Source: Micromussa lordhowensis
Lineage: Eukaryota > Cnidaria > Anthozoa > Scleractinia > Lobophylliidae
NCBI GenBank assembly: GCA_964020085.1
Contig: OZ026598.1
Location: 15,644,930 to 15,708,929 of the forward strand
DNA: 64,000 nt
Reading direction: 5' to 3'
Part shown: in pieces, positions 48,170 to 61,369 of the stretch
Numbering within the stretch: position 1 is the first letter of the stretch
How the letters are laid out: each line of letters begins with the position of its first letter
The notes under the pieces: model-generated
Told to the model about the DNA's origin: nothing
The model's input: only the letters and a program-made list of their open reading frames with translations
The model's database searches: none
Translations under genes and position numbers: made by a program

Positions 48170-49400
48170 GAAGTGAAGTCTGAACATCTTTTTACATTAG
48201 TAAATTACATGTACATAGACCATCAAAAAATATTCAATTGTATATACATTTCCATGGCTTTTTCATAAAATAACCACAGAATCATAAAAATAGAACAGCT
48301 AAACTCTTGGATTTTGCCAAGCAGTACCATCATTCAGAGTAAATTATGCACTGCATAAATTAGTATCTTTAAAACATAAAGGACAAAGATTCTACTCCCA
48401 TAATGTACTTAAATGTTTGGTGTTATTGGCCTAAGGGGTAAATGAATATCTGTAGGTCTCTGGTTAGAATCTACATGTAGGTGTAGTTTATATAACAAAT
48501 TAGGTGGCTATTGTGTTATTTGAAATTAATTTGTTTATTTATACTTTTATTCTGTTTGCAGAACGCTAGCATGGTTACAGTTTATTGGTTCTATTTAAAA
48601 CTCAAATCTTACAAGAGGCATGCAGGTTGTGGTTTCACTAGATAGTAGAAACTAAAGGTAACCAGGGTTGTGGGAGTACCATTTCAGATTTTTGTGATCC
48701 TTGTCAGCAAAAGCTTGTATCAAGTATATGTTGCTTGAATAAAACATTAACAACCCTCAATCAGTCTGCAGCCTTTGTCAAATTTACTTTCTAGAGTCTA
48801 CTTCATTTTTGGACTACAGTTATTACAAAATTCATGATTGTTGCTTCACATGAGTACCGGTAACTGTGTGAATCGGTGAGATTCTTTTTTTTTCCAAAAT
48901 CCCACAAACTAATTACTGGATGTGGTGCTACATACAAAAGGATTCAGTTTTAGCAATTATTTAAGTTCATTAATACCTTAAGACAGAGGGTGTACATATG
49001 TCTTAGAACAAAGCGAAAACCAAAACTATAGTGGCTAGGGAAACTTTGCTTGAACCCCTAACAAGTGAGCTTCTCTTTTTCAAGGTATGCATCTATTTAT
49101 CACACCTGCCTTAGACTTTGTTTTAAAACTTCTTGACAAAAAAAATATTTGTTTAATTTAACTCTTGCACATCGCCATTTTATGATTGGGGTCCTGACTC
49201 TGAATCGGTGAACGACTTGTTGTTGCTCCAGCTATGCTGCTCAACATGATGTCCCCCTTACCTCTGCTGCTAGTTTTCTCGGTGAAACTTGGTCATTGAT
49301 CAGCAATGTTAGGAAAATTGATTTTTTATTGTACAGCGTTAAATATTAACTGTGCTTTATTTTGTAAAGTCCAGAGTTTTATAATAATTAGTAATAACTG
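48170..49400. other. Intergenic, no gene seen
   Basis: AT-rich, without a supported exon, RNA gene or well-formed repeat. Confidence 0.5.
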
Positions 49401-49414
49401 CTTTTATAACACAA

Positions 49415-49535
49415 CTAAAGCAAAGCGTATGCTCTGATTGGCTAATTTAGCATGTACTATTTGCCCATGGGTGTATGCTGCTGACGTGCTCAATAACTAA
49501 AGCAAAGCGCGCTCTTTGTGATGTAGCTCAATTTG
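49415..49535 (+). repeat. Dispersed repeat, relative of 34866-34985
   Basis: Ends carry actaaagcaaagcg on both sides of a cccatgggtgtatgctgctgac core. It is inverted relative to the left copy. Confidence 0.6.
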
Positions 49536-50013
49536 TCCACAACATTTTGACCACTGTGATGACGTGTGTCGTTGTCAATAAGAGTACAGACCATGCTAAA
49601 CCACATTCAATTTGTTTTTTACCAGAATATCAAAGATAACGAAATAAATATTTGTCTTGACAAGTGAAAGCACCGACTCAGACTTGAAAGTGCATGTGCT
49701 GCATTATGCAAATGAGCTGCTTGTACGCATGAGACTTTCCTTTCAAAACCTTTTACAAACTCGCTTGATATGCAGAAACAATACAAAAAAATGTTTGGAA
49801 AGCGAGTAATGACACATACTCGTTGTTGGTAAGATTACAGACTATGATAAACCACACATTTCAATTTGTCTTTTACCACAATATCAACGTTAAAGAAAAT
49901 GTTTTTCTTCAGAGTGCGACCTGAAAAAGGCATTGCATGACACATTGATGCCAGCAGCGTGATATGGACTCTAAAAGACTTCTGTTGTTCCAGTGTCTCA
50001 ATGTTATGTTATA

Positions 50014-50744
50014 AAACAAATGGTAAATGCCAGAGCATGTATTAGTATATATCACGCAAGTGAATAGTACTTTTTGTGCACGCTGATTGGCTAGCTTGCA
50101 GGTGATTAGCCAAGTACTATTCACCTCCGAGCAGCCGAAGACAAACAAAAAGGCTTTTGTCGCTATATTTTAACTATGAAGTTACTCTTTGGGCCGCTAG
50201 TTATTCAGCTTGTGTGGTATATACTAAAACAATTATTCACGTCAGTATCTGTGAAAGTGGTGGATATTTACCTCCACTTCGGTGAATAATTGTTAACTAT
50301 TGAGTTATGGTGCACTTGGGAGGTTGCTAAGCACTCAAAAAGCTAGAGTTGCACTCGGCTATCATCTTGTGGGACTCTTACGCTTCTTTTGTGCTTAGAA
50401 ACCTCCCGTGTGCACCATTTAAGCAATAGACCACAAGTTTCTATGGTTTATAGGCTGATAAACCACACGGGATGTTGATAGAACACGAGAAGAATTTGTA
50501 AACCACGAGCCGCTGGCGAGTGATTTACAAATTCTTCGAGTGTTCTACCAACATTCCAAGTGGTTTATCAGCCTATAAACCATAGAAACTTGTTGTCTAT
50601 TGCTTTTATATAATAATTCAGAAGGCGTGCGATTTTTCCATGGGTTTACCGGCACAATAAAACATAGCTGATGAACCAATCAGAGCGCGTGCATTGATTT
50701 TGTTATTGTATAAAACTCGATAGTACACGCTATGGCGTTAACCA
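50014..50744. mobile_element. Nested hairpin MITE cluster
   Basis: Outer ends acaaatggtaaatgcc and ggcgttaaccatttgt are the same family as 34682-34822. Inside lie further palindromes: gtgaatagtac/gtactattcac (50060-50124), caattattcac/gtgaataattg (about 50231-50292) and a long one at 50423-50603. Elements appear to have inserted into one another. Confidence 0.65.
50423..50603. mobile_element. 181-bp near-perfect hairpin
   Basis: Arms start gcaatagaccacaagtttct and end with its close inverse, and include ggtttataggctgataaacc paired with its inverse copy. The loop is near ccgctggcg. Non-coding. Confidence 0.75.
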
Positions 50745-50749
50745 TTTGT

Positions 50750-52080
50750 TAATTTCATGGCCACTGTTTGACTGTTAAATGAAGACATTTCTAGGCCTTA
50801 AAATTCTCATGCATTTAGGGTGACTAAATTCACAGGATTTTCGTGGGTTTTTAGTTCATAGTGTGATGATCATGGAAGTCTGGCCAGAAGAAAATAATCT
50901 ACATTTTTGATATACATGTACAAAGCAATTCTCTATTTCTTTTTCAGTTTTCTTCATCAACACAACTCATGTATTTTAGATTCCATTCACCCCCTATCAG
51001 ACAAATAAGAGATCAAAATGCATTGTTGGCCTCTTTTTTTGGACAGAAAGAGATTGGGGCAGAAAGAGTTGCTATGGCAACACCATTGAGGGTGTCATTT
51101 TGTTTCTTTTGTGATGCACATTTATGGTGCTAGGTTTCAAGAACACTGCTTTAATGTTTATTCAGTATTTACCATTTTTAGTTGCAAACAATGTGACGTC
51201 ATCACTGATCTAATTTGCATAATGGCAAAACGTGAATATATTCACGATATTTCAAAAAAAAAAACGCCATTCCTCAGTACTTTAAAGGGCCTTTGAAATA
51301 AGCAGAAATTATTTTTCATGTCATATGCGTCCATTTAGTTTTACACAGAAATGTGTTTCTCTTGTGAACAAAAATAAGGGTTCCCGGTCCCCCACAGCAT
51401 TTTTTTAAGATCTCATCCTAGACCTCGCTGTGTATTGGCCGCTCTAACAGGCGGGGGTTTCATGAAGGCACCACCATCACTCATTGTTGCCGGGCATTTA
51501 CTAACACTTCCCAGAGGGGTTTTTCAGTGTTAGTTCCTAAATTGGACCAAGCTTGTTTGACTTCTGAAGCAAATGTGTTTTTAATTAAGAACAAATTTTA
51601 GTCAACTATCAGTCGATAGTTTCTTAACAGAAACACTTTATTGTCTAAATAATCTATTATGTTAACTGCAGTATCCATTATTGTACAATCTTAAATACCC
51701 ACTAATGCTATCAAATTAACTGTTAATCCAACCTATTAACAGAAAAAAAAGAATTTTTTATTTAAGTTGGAAGTTATTTCTGACATTCCATTTATAAAGC
51801 TTGTAAACATTCTATGAAATAAAATGAAACTTACAATAAACCCTAGGGGCTTCTGATCAGTTTTGATAATTCATGACATCATGCTCAACCTCATCCAATA
51901 ATTGTTTATTATTCTCAGTTTTCAATCTATTACTTATATTTTACCACTCAATAATATTCAGCAATTACATGTATGTTCTGTCACCATCACACTTTCAAGT
52001 GGACCACATAGTGGACTATTGACACTATACATAAATGATTTGTACATTAACGGTCTGTGCAATGTTCCAATGTATTTTAG
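50750..52080. other. Intergenic, no gene seen
   Basis: AT-rich. It contains short repeat-like pieces (for example a tgacgtcatca motif near 51195) but no supported gene. Confidence 0.45.
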
Positions 52081-52260
52081 AAAACAGTCCTAGGAAAGCA
52101 CATGCGCTGATTGGTTAAAAACTGTGTTTGTATAACTCAATACAGACACCGAACTAGCGTGTTCTGTTGATGTAGTCATGGCGCGAGCAAAGAGAATTTA
52201 CATTTTGATAATCAAAGTTAACAAGTTGTTTTCCGTTTTCTCGTCGTGGTGTTTTCTAAA

Positions 52261-52448
52261 AGAAATAGATAACATGTACTCCGTGTTTCTATCGAGTTAT
52301 ACAAACACTCGTGAAAGTTTGGGAGAACTCAAAAAAGCTGTGGAAACAATCACCTGTGGCTCGTGTTCGCACAGCATTTCTCGTTCTCCCAAACTTCCAC
52401 TTGCGTTTGTATAACTCGATAGAAACACGGTACATGTTTTCTATTTCT
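52261..52448. mobile_element. 188-bp hairpin MITE
   Basis: Arms agaaatagataacatgta...gtttctatcgagttatacaa and the inverse, with gtttgggagaac and gttctcccaaac near the centre. It overlaps the last codons and stop of the minus-strand 90-residue ORF. Confidence 0.75.
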
Positions 52449-52713
52449 TAAATGCAGCTGGCATTTTGTAAAAGAAAATGTCATTGGAATAGCTCCTTTC
52501 TCTTTTTCTGAATGCTGTGGAACCCAGGTTGTTCATAGCTATATTTTTAGCTGACCCTTGCAAACATCTCAGAGCTGGCATCTGCATAGCAACGTACTGG
52601 AGGCTGCCATCTGCTCTTACAGGGTGTAAATGAAGAAGTTGTTTGGCTTGAGTCATTAACCAGCTGATGCTCAAAAGTACACTCGTGCTTAATATTTTAG
52701 TCAATGACTTCAT
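52441..52713 (-). CDS. Possible small secreted protein, 90 aa, unrecognised
   Basis: The ATG at 52713 (aaaATGa context) opens 90 codons to TAG at 52441. The first 23 residues, MKSLTKILSTSVLLSISWLM then TQA, have a basic start, a hydrophobic core and an Ala-Lys junction typical of a signal peptide. The rest is polar and basic (ending FYKMPAAFKK) with a single Cys, and I recognise no domain. The stop lies in the end of a hairpin MITE (52261-52448), so the C-terminus may have been altered by insertion. Upstream, tttataattggc could serve as TATA/CCAAT elements, but no intron or poly(A) signal supports it. It may be a real small gene, a remnant or chance. Confidence 0.25.
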   Translation of the reverse strand: MKSLTKILSTSVLLSISWLMTQAKQLLHLHPVRADGSLQYVAMQMPALRCLQGSAKNIAMNNLGSTAFRKRERSYSNDIFFYKMPAAFKK

Positions 52714-52923
52714 TTTACATGTGTGAATTAGTCTGTCCAAAATATTTAGCCAATTATAAAGGGGTTACAAATGAAAATTTATTTACTGTGAACAGTACAA
52801 CCCCATTTACACCACATGCACAGTACAACCTTGCACAAGGGAGCTGGCATCTGCCTCAGGTTTAGCCATCTGCTCAGTGTAACACAGAGCTGGCTTCAAT
52901 CGCAAGTGTATGACCATCTGCTC
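52560..52923. repeat. Degenerate gctggcatctgc / gccatctgctc repeats beside the right array
   Basis: gagctggcatctgc occurs at about 52571 and again near 52845 (ggagctggcatctgc). Related (g/a)ccatctgctc occurs near 52605, 52866 and 52913, the last ending just before the array begins. cagtacaacc appears twice near 52800. It looks like a decayed local duplication at the array edge. Confidence 0.4.
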
Positions 52924-54178
52924 AAAAACTCATGCAATATTCAATAATAAAACTCTTAAAACAATACATGTTTAACAGTATTCTCTCTCTCAATTTCCTT
53001 CACATGTACCTACATGGCCTGCATCTGAATGTGAATGCAGGTTCATAATGGGTAGAAAGCGTGCAAGACTTTCATGCCAAATGGACAGCGACATCTTTGA
53101 GTCCTCAGCTTCTTCCGCTATAGTTTTCCCCTTCTTCTGGCCTCTTCTATAAAATGTTCTCCACAATCAAACCAGCAACACCACATTCTATCGCGCGCGC
53201 AAGATCGCAACGTTTATTATGACACAGTCACTTTAGTCTTCAGAACAAATTCAGGTTTTCCGTTGTGGCTGGAGTTTCGGCTGTCAACACAGAAAATGGT
53301 TTTCGTCACTTGCTGGTTAGCGTTCATTGCTGTCAGCAATGTCATTGGACACTTTACTAAGAATCGCTGCGATGAAAGGTAAGGGTAAATAACAAAGATA
53401 ATAGTTTTCTAATGTCGAATGAGGGAAAAAAAATAAACTATTTCAACTCCGCAAACTGCTTCTCCAATGGCAGCGGCTTGTTGTAAAAGTTCCACGACTT
53501 TAGTTTTTTGTTAGTATTATCGCAAGAAGAAGCAACTTTCAAGATTTATTTTATTAATATTCTAAATTGCGTTTACAAAATATAATGAGACCAGCCGTTA
53601 TGAGAAGAAAGATCAGTTTGCCTTATCGGTGGACCGTGTCCATGGCGACAGTGTAAACAAAAGGGTCGCGTGGCGAGTTGGCGCGGAACATTTGTTGCCG
53701 GTTTTCAGTGTCACGCCATTCAAAATATAAATCAAAACTGTTCAGTAGATGAAGTCCAGAATCTGAGAAAAGAAAGAAGGTAACTATAGCAAAGACTCTC
53801 GCCAAGATCCAGGTCACAGCAATTTTTCTTCTGCAAGATACGCGGAGAAGCCAAATTTATAGAGATTTGTCGGCCGGAAACCAACAGAAACATCTTTCAC
53901 TGAGGTTTGCTACAAAAGGAGAAATTTATCTCTCGAGGAACTCAAAAACGATTAAAATAATACGAGAGTAATTGCGAATTAAAGCTCAAATGATTTCGAT
54001 TAGGACAGTGTAACAATAGGTAGTTGTTCTAAGTTATGTTCTTGTGAAGAAATGTCTAACTAAGGTGATACGTTTTGTTTATAGACGGCTGAGAACTTTG
54101 ATAGATTCCAGCAATGCACCAAGGAAATGTTTTCCGTTACGTTTAAATCATCTCCTTAAAACCGGTTTGACCTGATCC
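52924..54178 (-). repeat. Array unit R1, truncated
   Basis: Starts at unit position 1255, so the TATATAAG box and ACCGGT cluster normally upstream of the leader are missing at this edge. The remainder is consensus-like. Confidence 0.96.
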
Positions 54179-55616
54179 CAACAAGCTATGTCCGCCATTT
54201 TGAATCATCAAATCCAACCGGTCTCGAACCCAGTCTGACCGGTTTGACAGTGCACCCTCATTGGTTCTCAGACAAGTCTTTGTTCTTTCTCTATATAAGC
54301 GCGATATCACCCGGATGGTTGGGCGGTACGTTCACTCCAATACAACACACACATCTCTCTTAAAAACTCATGCAATATTCAATAATAAAACTCTTAAAAC
54401 AATACATGTTTAACAGTATTCTCTCTCTCAATTTCCTTCACATGTACCTACATGGCCTGCATCTGAATGTGAATGCAGGTTCATAATGGGTAGAAAGCGT
54501 GCAAGACTTTCATGCCAAATGGACAGCGACATCTTTGAGTCCTCAGCTTCTTCCGCTATAGTTTTCCCCTTCTTCTGGCCTCTTCTATAAAATGTTCTCC
54601 ACAATCAAACCAGCAACACCACATTCTATCGCGCGCGCAAGATCGCAACGTTTATTATGACACAGTCACTTTAGTCTTCAGAACAAATTCAGGTTTTCCG
54701 TTGTGGCTGGAGTTTCGGCTGTCAACACAGAAAATGGTTTTCGTCACTTGCTGGTTAGCGTTCATTGCTGTCAGCAATGTCATTGGACACTTTACTAAGA
54801 ATCGCTGCGATGAAAGGTAAGGGTAAATAACAAAGATAATAGTTTTCTAATGTCGAATGAGGGAAAAAAAATAAACTATTTCAACTCCGCAAACTGCTTC
54901 TCCAATGGCAGCGGCTTGTTGTAAAAGTTCCACGACTTTAGTTTTTTGTTAGTATTATCGCAAGAAGAAGCAACTTTCAAGATTTATTTTATTAATATTC
55001 TAAATTGCGTTTACAAAATATAATGAGACCAGCCGTTATGAGAAGAAAGATCAGTTTGCCTTATCGGTGGACCGTGTCCATGGCGACAGTGTAAACAAAA
55101 GGGTCGCGTGGCGAGTTGGCGCGGAACATTTGTTGCCGGTTTTCAGTGTCACGCCATTCAAAATATAAATCAAAACTGTTCAGTAGATGAAGTCCAGAAT
55201 CTGAGAAAAGAAAGAAGGTAACTATAGCAAAGACTCTCGCCAAGATCCAGGTCACAGCAATTTTTCTTCTGCAAGATACGCGGAGAAGCCAAATTTATAG
55301 AGATTTGTCGGCCGGAAACCAACAGAAACATCTTTCACTGAGGTTTGCTACAAAAGGAGAAATTTATCTCTCGAGGAACTCAAAAACGATTAAAATAATA
55401 CGAGAGTAATTGCGAATTAAAGCTCAAATGATTTCGATTAGGACAGTGTAACAATAGGTAGTTGTTCTAAGTTATGTTCTTGTGAAGAAATGTCTAACTA
55501 AGGTGATACGTTTTGTTTATAGACGGCTGAGAACTTTGATAGATTCCAGCAATGCACCAAGGAAATGTTTTCCGTTACGTTTAAATCATCTCCTTAAAAC
55601 CGGTTTGACCTGATCC
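54179..55616 (-). repeat. Array unit R2
   Basis: 1,438 bp, close to consensus. Confidence 0.96.
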
Positions 55617-57055
55617 CAACAAGCTATGTCCGCCATTTTGAATCATCAAATCCAACCGGTCTCGAACCCAGTCTGACCGGTTTGACAGTGCACCCTCATT
55701 GGTTCTCAGACAAGTCTTTGTTCTTTCTCTATATAAGCGCGATATCACCCGGATGGTTGGGCGGTACGTTCACTCCAATACAACACACACATCTCTCTTA
55801 AAAACTCATGCAATATTCAATAATAAAACTCTTAAAACAATACATGTTTAACAGTATTCTCTCTCTCAATTTCCTTCACATGTACCTACATGGCCTGCAT
55901 CTGAATGTGAATGCAGGTTCATAATGGGTAAAAAGCGTGCAAGACTTTCATGCCAAATGGACAGCGACATCTTTGAGTCCTCAGCTTCTTCCGCTATAGT
56001 TTTCCCCTTCTTCTGGCCTCTTCTATAAAATGTTCTCCACAATCAAACCAGCAACACCACATTCTATCGCGCGCGCAAGATCGCAACGTTTATTATGACA
56101 CAGTCACTTTAGTCTTCAGAACAAATTCAGGTTTTCCGTTGTGGCTGGAGTTTCGGCTGTCAACACAGAAAATGGTTTTCGTCACTTGCTGGTTAGCGTT
56201 CATTGCTGTCAGCAATGTCATTGGACACTTTACTAAGAATCGCTGCGATGAAAGGTAAGGGTAAATAACAAAGATAATAGTTTTCTAATGTCGAATGAGG
56301 GAAAAAAAATAAACTATTTCAACTCCGCAAACTGCTTCTCCAATGGCAGCGGCTTGTTGTAAAAGTTCCACGACTTTAGTTTTTTGTTAGTATTATCGCA
56401 AGAAGAAGCAACTTTCAAGATTTATTTTATTAATATTCTAAATTGCGTTTACAAAATATAATGAGACCAGCCGTTATGAGAAGAAAGATCAGTTTGCCTT
56501 ATCGGTGGACCGTGTCCATGGCGACAGTGTAAACAAAAGGGTCGCGTGGCGAGTTGGCGCGGAACATTTGTTGCCGGTTTTCAGTGTCACGCCATTCAAA
56601 ATATAAATCAAAACTGTTCAGTAGATGAAGTCCAGAATCTGAGAAAAGAAAGAAGGTAACTATAGCAAAGACTCTCGCCAAGATCCAGGTCACAGCAATT
56701 TTTCTTCTGCAAGATACGCGGAGAAGCCAAATTTATAGAGATTTGTCGGCAGAAAAACCAAAAGAAACATCTTTCACTGAGGTTTGCTACAAAAGGAGAA
56801 ATTTATCTCTCGAGGAACTCAAAAACGATTAAAATAATACGAGAGTAATTGCGAATTAAAGCTCGAATGATTTCGATTAGGACAGTGTAACAATAGGTAG
56901 TTGTTCTAAGTTATGTTCTTGTGAAGAAATGTCTAACTAAGGTGATACGTTTTGTTTATAGACGGCTGAGAACTTTGATAGATTCCAGCAATGCACCAAG
57001 GAAATGTTTTCCGTTACGTTTAAATCATCTCCTTAAAACCGGTTTGACCTGATCC
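55617..57055 (-). repeat. Array unit R3
   Basis: Has gggtaaaaagcg, shared with R4. A clustered change ggcagaaaaacc replaces ggccggaaacc and adds 1 bp; gctcgaatga is private. Confidence 0.96.
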
Positions 57056-58493
57056 CAACAAGCTATGTCCGCCATTTTGAATCATCAAATCCAACCGGTC
57101 TCGAACCCAGTCTGACCGGTTTGACAGTGCACCCTCATTGGTTCTCAGACAAGTCTTTGTTCTTTCTCTATATAAGCGCGATATCACCCGGATGGTTGGG
57201 CGGTACGTTCACTCCAATACAACACACACATCTCTCTTAAAAACTCATGCAATATTCAATAATAAAACTCTTAAAACAATACATGTTTAACAGTATTCTC
57301 TCTCTCAATTTCCTTCACATGTACCTACATGGCCTGCATCTGAATGTGAATGCAGGTTCATAATGGGTAAAAAGCGTGCAAGACTTTCATGCCAAATGGA
57401 CAGCGACATCTTTGAGTCCTCAGCTTCTTCCGCTATAGTTTTCCCCTTCTTCTGGCCTCTTCTATAAAATGTTCTCCACAATCAAACCAGCAACACCACA
57501 TTCTATCGCGCGCACAAGATCGCAACGTTTATTATGACACAGTCACTTTAGTCTTCAGAACAAATTCAGGTTTTCCGTTGTGGCTGGAGTTTCGGCTGTC
57601 AACACAGAAAATGGTTTTCGTCACTTGCTGGTTAGCGTTCATTGCTGTCAGCAATGTCATTGGACACTTTACTAAGAATCGCTGCGATGAAAGGTAAGGG
57701 TAAATAACAAAGATAATAGTTTTCTAATGTCGAATGAGGGAAAAAAAATAAACTATTTCAACTCCGCAAACTGCTTCTCCAATGGCAGCGGCTTGTTGTA
57801 AAAGTTCCACGACTTTAGTTTTTTGTTAGTATTATCGCAAGAAGAAGCAACTTTCAAGATTTATTTTATTAATATTCTAAATTGCGTTTACAAAATATAA
57901 TGAGACCAGCCGTTATGAGAAGAAAGATCAGTTTGCCTTATCGGTGGACCGTGTCCATGGCGACAGTGTAAACAAAAGGGTCGCGTGGCGAGTTGGCGCG
58001 GAACATTTGTTGCCGGTTTTCAGTGTCACGCCATTCAAAATATAAATCAAAACTGTTCAGTAGATGAAGTCCAGAATCTGAGAAAAGAAAGAAGGTAACT
58101 ATAGCAAAGACTCTCGCCAAGATCCAGGTCACAGCAATTTTTCTTCTGCAAGATACGCGGAGAAGCCAAATTTATAGAGATTTGTCGGCCGGAAACCAAC
58201 AGAAACATCTTTCACTGAGGTTTGCTACAAAAGGAGAAATTTATCTCTCGAGGAACTCAAAAACGATTAAAATAATACGAGAGTAATTGCGAATTAAAGC
58301 TCAAATGATTTCGATTAGGACAGTGTAACAATAGGTAGTTGTTCTAAGTTATGTTCTTGTGAAGAAATGTCTAACTAAGGTGATACGTTTTGTTTATAGA
58401 CGGCTGAGAACTTTGATAGATTCCAGCAATGCACCAAGGAAATGTTTTCCGTTACGTTTAAATCATCTCCTTAAAACCGGTTTGACCTGATCC
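57056..58493 (-). repeat. Array unit R4
   Basis: Shares gggtaaaaagcg with R3; private cgcgcacaag. Confidence 0.96.
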
Positions 58494-59931
58494 CAACAAG
58501 CTATGTCCGCCATTTTGAATCATCAAATCCAACCGGTCTCGAACCCAGTCTGACCGGTTTGACAGTGCACCCTCATTGGTTCTCAGACAAGTCTTTGTTC
58601 TTTCTCTATATAAGCGCGATATCACCCGGATGGTTGGGCGGTACGTTCACTCCAATACAACACACACATCTCTCTTAAAAACTCATGCAATATTCAATAA
58701 TAAAACTCTTAAAACAATACATGTTTAACAGTATTCTCTCTCTCAATTTCCTTCACATGTACCTACATGGCCTGCATCTGAATGTGAATGCAGGTTCATA
58801 ATGGGTAGAAAGCGTGCAAGACTTTCATGCCAAATGGACAGCGACATCTTTGAGTCCTCAGCTTCTTCCGCTATAGTTTTCCCCTTCTTCTGGCCTCTTC
58901 TATAAAATGTTCTCCACAATCAAACCAGCAACACCACATTCTATCGCGCGCGCAAGATCGCAACGTTTATTATGACACAGTCACTTTAGTCTTCAGAACA
59001 AATTCAGGTTTTCCGTTGTGGCTGGAGTTTCGGCTGTCAACACAGAAAATGGTTTTCGTCACTTGCTGGTTAGCGTTCATTGCTGTCAGCAATGTCATTG
59101 GACACTTTACTAAGAATCGCTGCGATGAAAGGTAAGGGTAAATAACAAAGATAATAGTTTTCTAATGTCGAATGAGGGAAAAAAAATAAACTATTTCAAC
59201 TCCGCAAACTGCTTCTCCAATGGCAGCGGCTTGTTGTAAAAGTTCCACGACTTTAGTTTTTTGTTAGTATTATCGCAAGAAGAAGCAACTTTCAAGATTT
59301 ATTTTAATAATATTCTAAATTGCGTTTACAAAATATAATGAGACCAGCCGTTATGAGAAGAAAGATCAGTTTGCCTTATCGGTGGACCGTGTCCATGGCG
59401 ACAGTGTAAACAAAAGGGTCGCGTGGCGAGTTGGCGCGGAACATTTGTTGCCGGTTTTCAGTGTCACGCCATTCAAAATATAAATCAAAACTGTTCAGTA
59501 GATGAAGTCCAGAATCTGAGAAAAGAAAGAAGGTAACTATAGCAAAGACTCTCGCCAAGATCCAGGTCACAGCAATTTTTCTTCTGCAAGATACGCGGAG
59601 AAGCCAAATTTATAGAGATTTGTCGGCCGGAAACCAACAGAAACATCTTTCACTGAGGTTTGCTACAAAAGGAGAAATTTATCTCTCGAGGAACTCAAAA
59701 ACGATTAAAATAATACGAGAGTAATTGCGAATTAAAGCTCAAATGATTTCGATTAGGACAGTGTAACAATAGGTAGTTGTTCTAAGTTATGTTCTTGTGA
59801 AGAAATGTCTAACTAAGGTGATACGTTTTGTTTATAGACGGCTGAGAACTTTGATAGATTCCAGCAATGCACCAAGGAAATGTTTTCCGTTACGTTTAAA
59901 TCATCTCCTTAAAACCGGTTTGACCTGATCC
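58494..59931 (-). repeat. Array unit R5
   Basis: Private ttttaataatatt near 59306, in the region of the paired AATAAA signals. Confidence 0.96.
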
Positions 59932-61369
59932 CAACAAGCTATGTCCGCCATTTTGAATCATCAAATCCAACCGGTCTCGAACCCAGTCTGACCGGTTTGA
60001 CAGTGCACCCTCATTGGTTCTCAGACAAGTCTTTGTTCTTTCTCTATATAAGCGCGATATCACCCGGATGGTTGGGCGGTACGTTCACTCCAATACAACA
60101 CACACATCTCTCTTAAAAACTCATGCAATATTCAATAATAAAACTCTTAAAACAATACATGTTTAACAGTATTCTCTCTCTCAATTTCCTTCACATGTAC
60201 CTACATGGCCTGCATCTGAATGTGAATGCAGGTTCATAATGGGTAGAAAGCGTGCAAGACTTTCATGCCAAATGGACAGCGACATCTTTGAGTCCTCAGC
60301 TTCTTCCGCTATAGTTTTCCCCTTCTTCTGGCCTCTTCTATAAAATGTTCTCCACAATCAAACCAGCAACACCACATTCTATCGCGCGCGCAAGATCGCA
60401 ACGTTTATTATGACACAGTCACTTTAGTCTTCAGAACAAATTCAGGTTTTCCGTTGTGGCTGGAGTTTCGGCTGTCAACACAGAAAATGGTTTTCGTCAA
60501 TTGCTGGTTAGCGTTCATTGCTGTCAGCAATGTCATTGGACACTTTACTAAGAATCGCTGCGATGAAAGGTAAGGGTAAATAACAAAGATAATAGTTTTC
60601 TAATGTCGAATGAGGGAAAAAAAATAAACTATTTCAACTCCGCAAACTGCTTCTCCAATGGCAGCGGCTTGTTGTAAAAGTTCCACGACTTTAGTTTTTT
60701 GTTAGTATTATCGCAAGAAGAAGTAACTTTCAAGATTTATTTTATTAATATTCTAAATTGCGTTTACAAAATATAATGAGACCAGCCGTTATGAGAAGAA
60801 TGATCAGTTTGCCTTATCGGTGGACCGTGTCCATGGCGACAGTGTAAACAAAAGGGTCGCGTGGCGAGTTGGCGCGGAACATTTGTTGCCGGTTTTCAGT
60901 GTCACGCCATTCAAAATATAAATCAAAACTGTTCAGTAGATGAAGTCCAGAATCTGAGAAAAGAAAGAAGGTAACTATAGCAAAGACTCTCGCCAAGATC
61001 CAGGTCACAGCAATTTTTCTTCTGCAAGATACGCGGAGAAGCCAAATTTATAGAGATTTGTCGGCCGGAAACCAACAGAAACATCTTTCACTGAGGTTTG
61101 CTACAAAAGGAGAAATTTATCTCTCGAGGAACTCAAAAACGATTAAAATAATACGAGAGTAATTGCGAATTAAAGCTCAAATGATTTCGATTAGGACAGT
61201 GTAACAATAGGTAGTTGTTCTAACTTATGTTCTTGTGAAGAAATGTCTAACTAAGGTGATACGTTTTGTTTATAGACGGCTGAGAACTTTGATAGATTCC
61301 AGCAATGCACCAAGGAAATGTTTTCCGTTACGTTTAAATCATCTCCTTAAAACCGGTTTGACCTGATCC
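59932..61369 (-). repeat. Array unit R6
   Basis: Carries ctaacttatg, the reverse complement of the variant in L6 and L8. Shares agaatgatcag with R8. Private gtcaattgct changes Thr5 to Asn in the candidate signal-peptide exon. Confidence 0.96.

Noticed and set aside
49909..50148. Minus-strand 79-codon frame
   Set aside because: Runs through a hairpin MITE and has no independent support.
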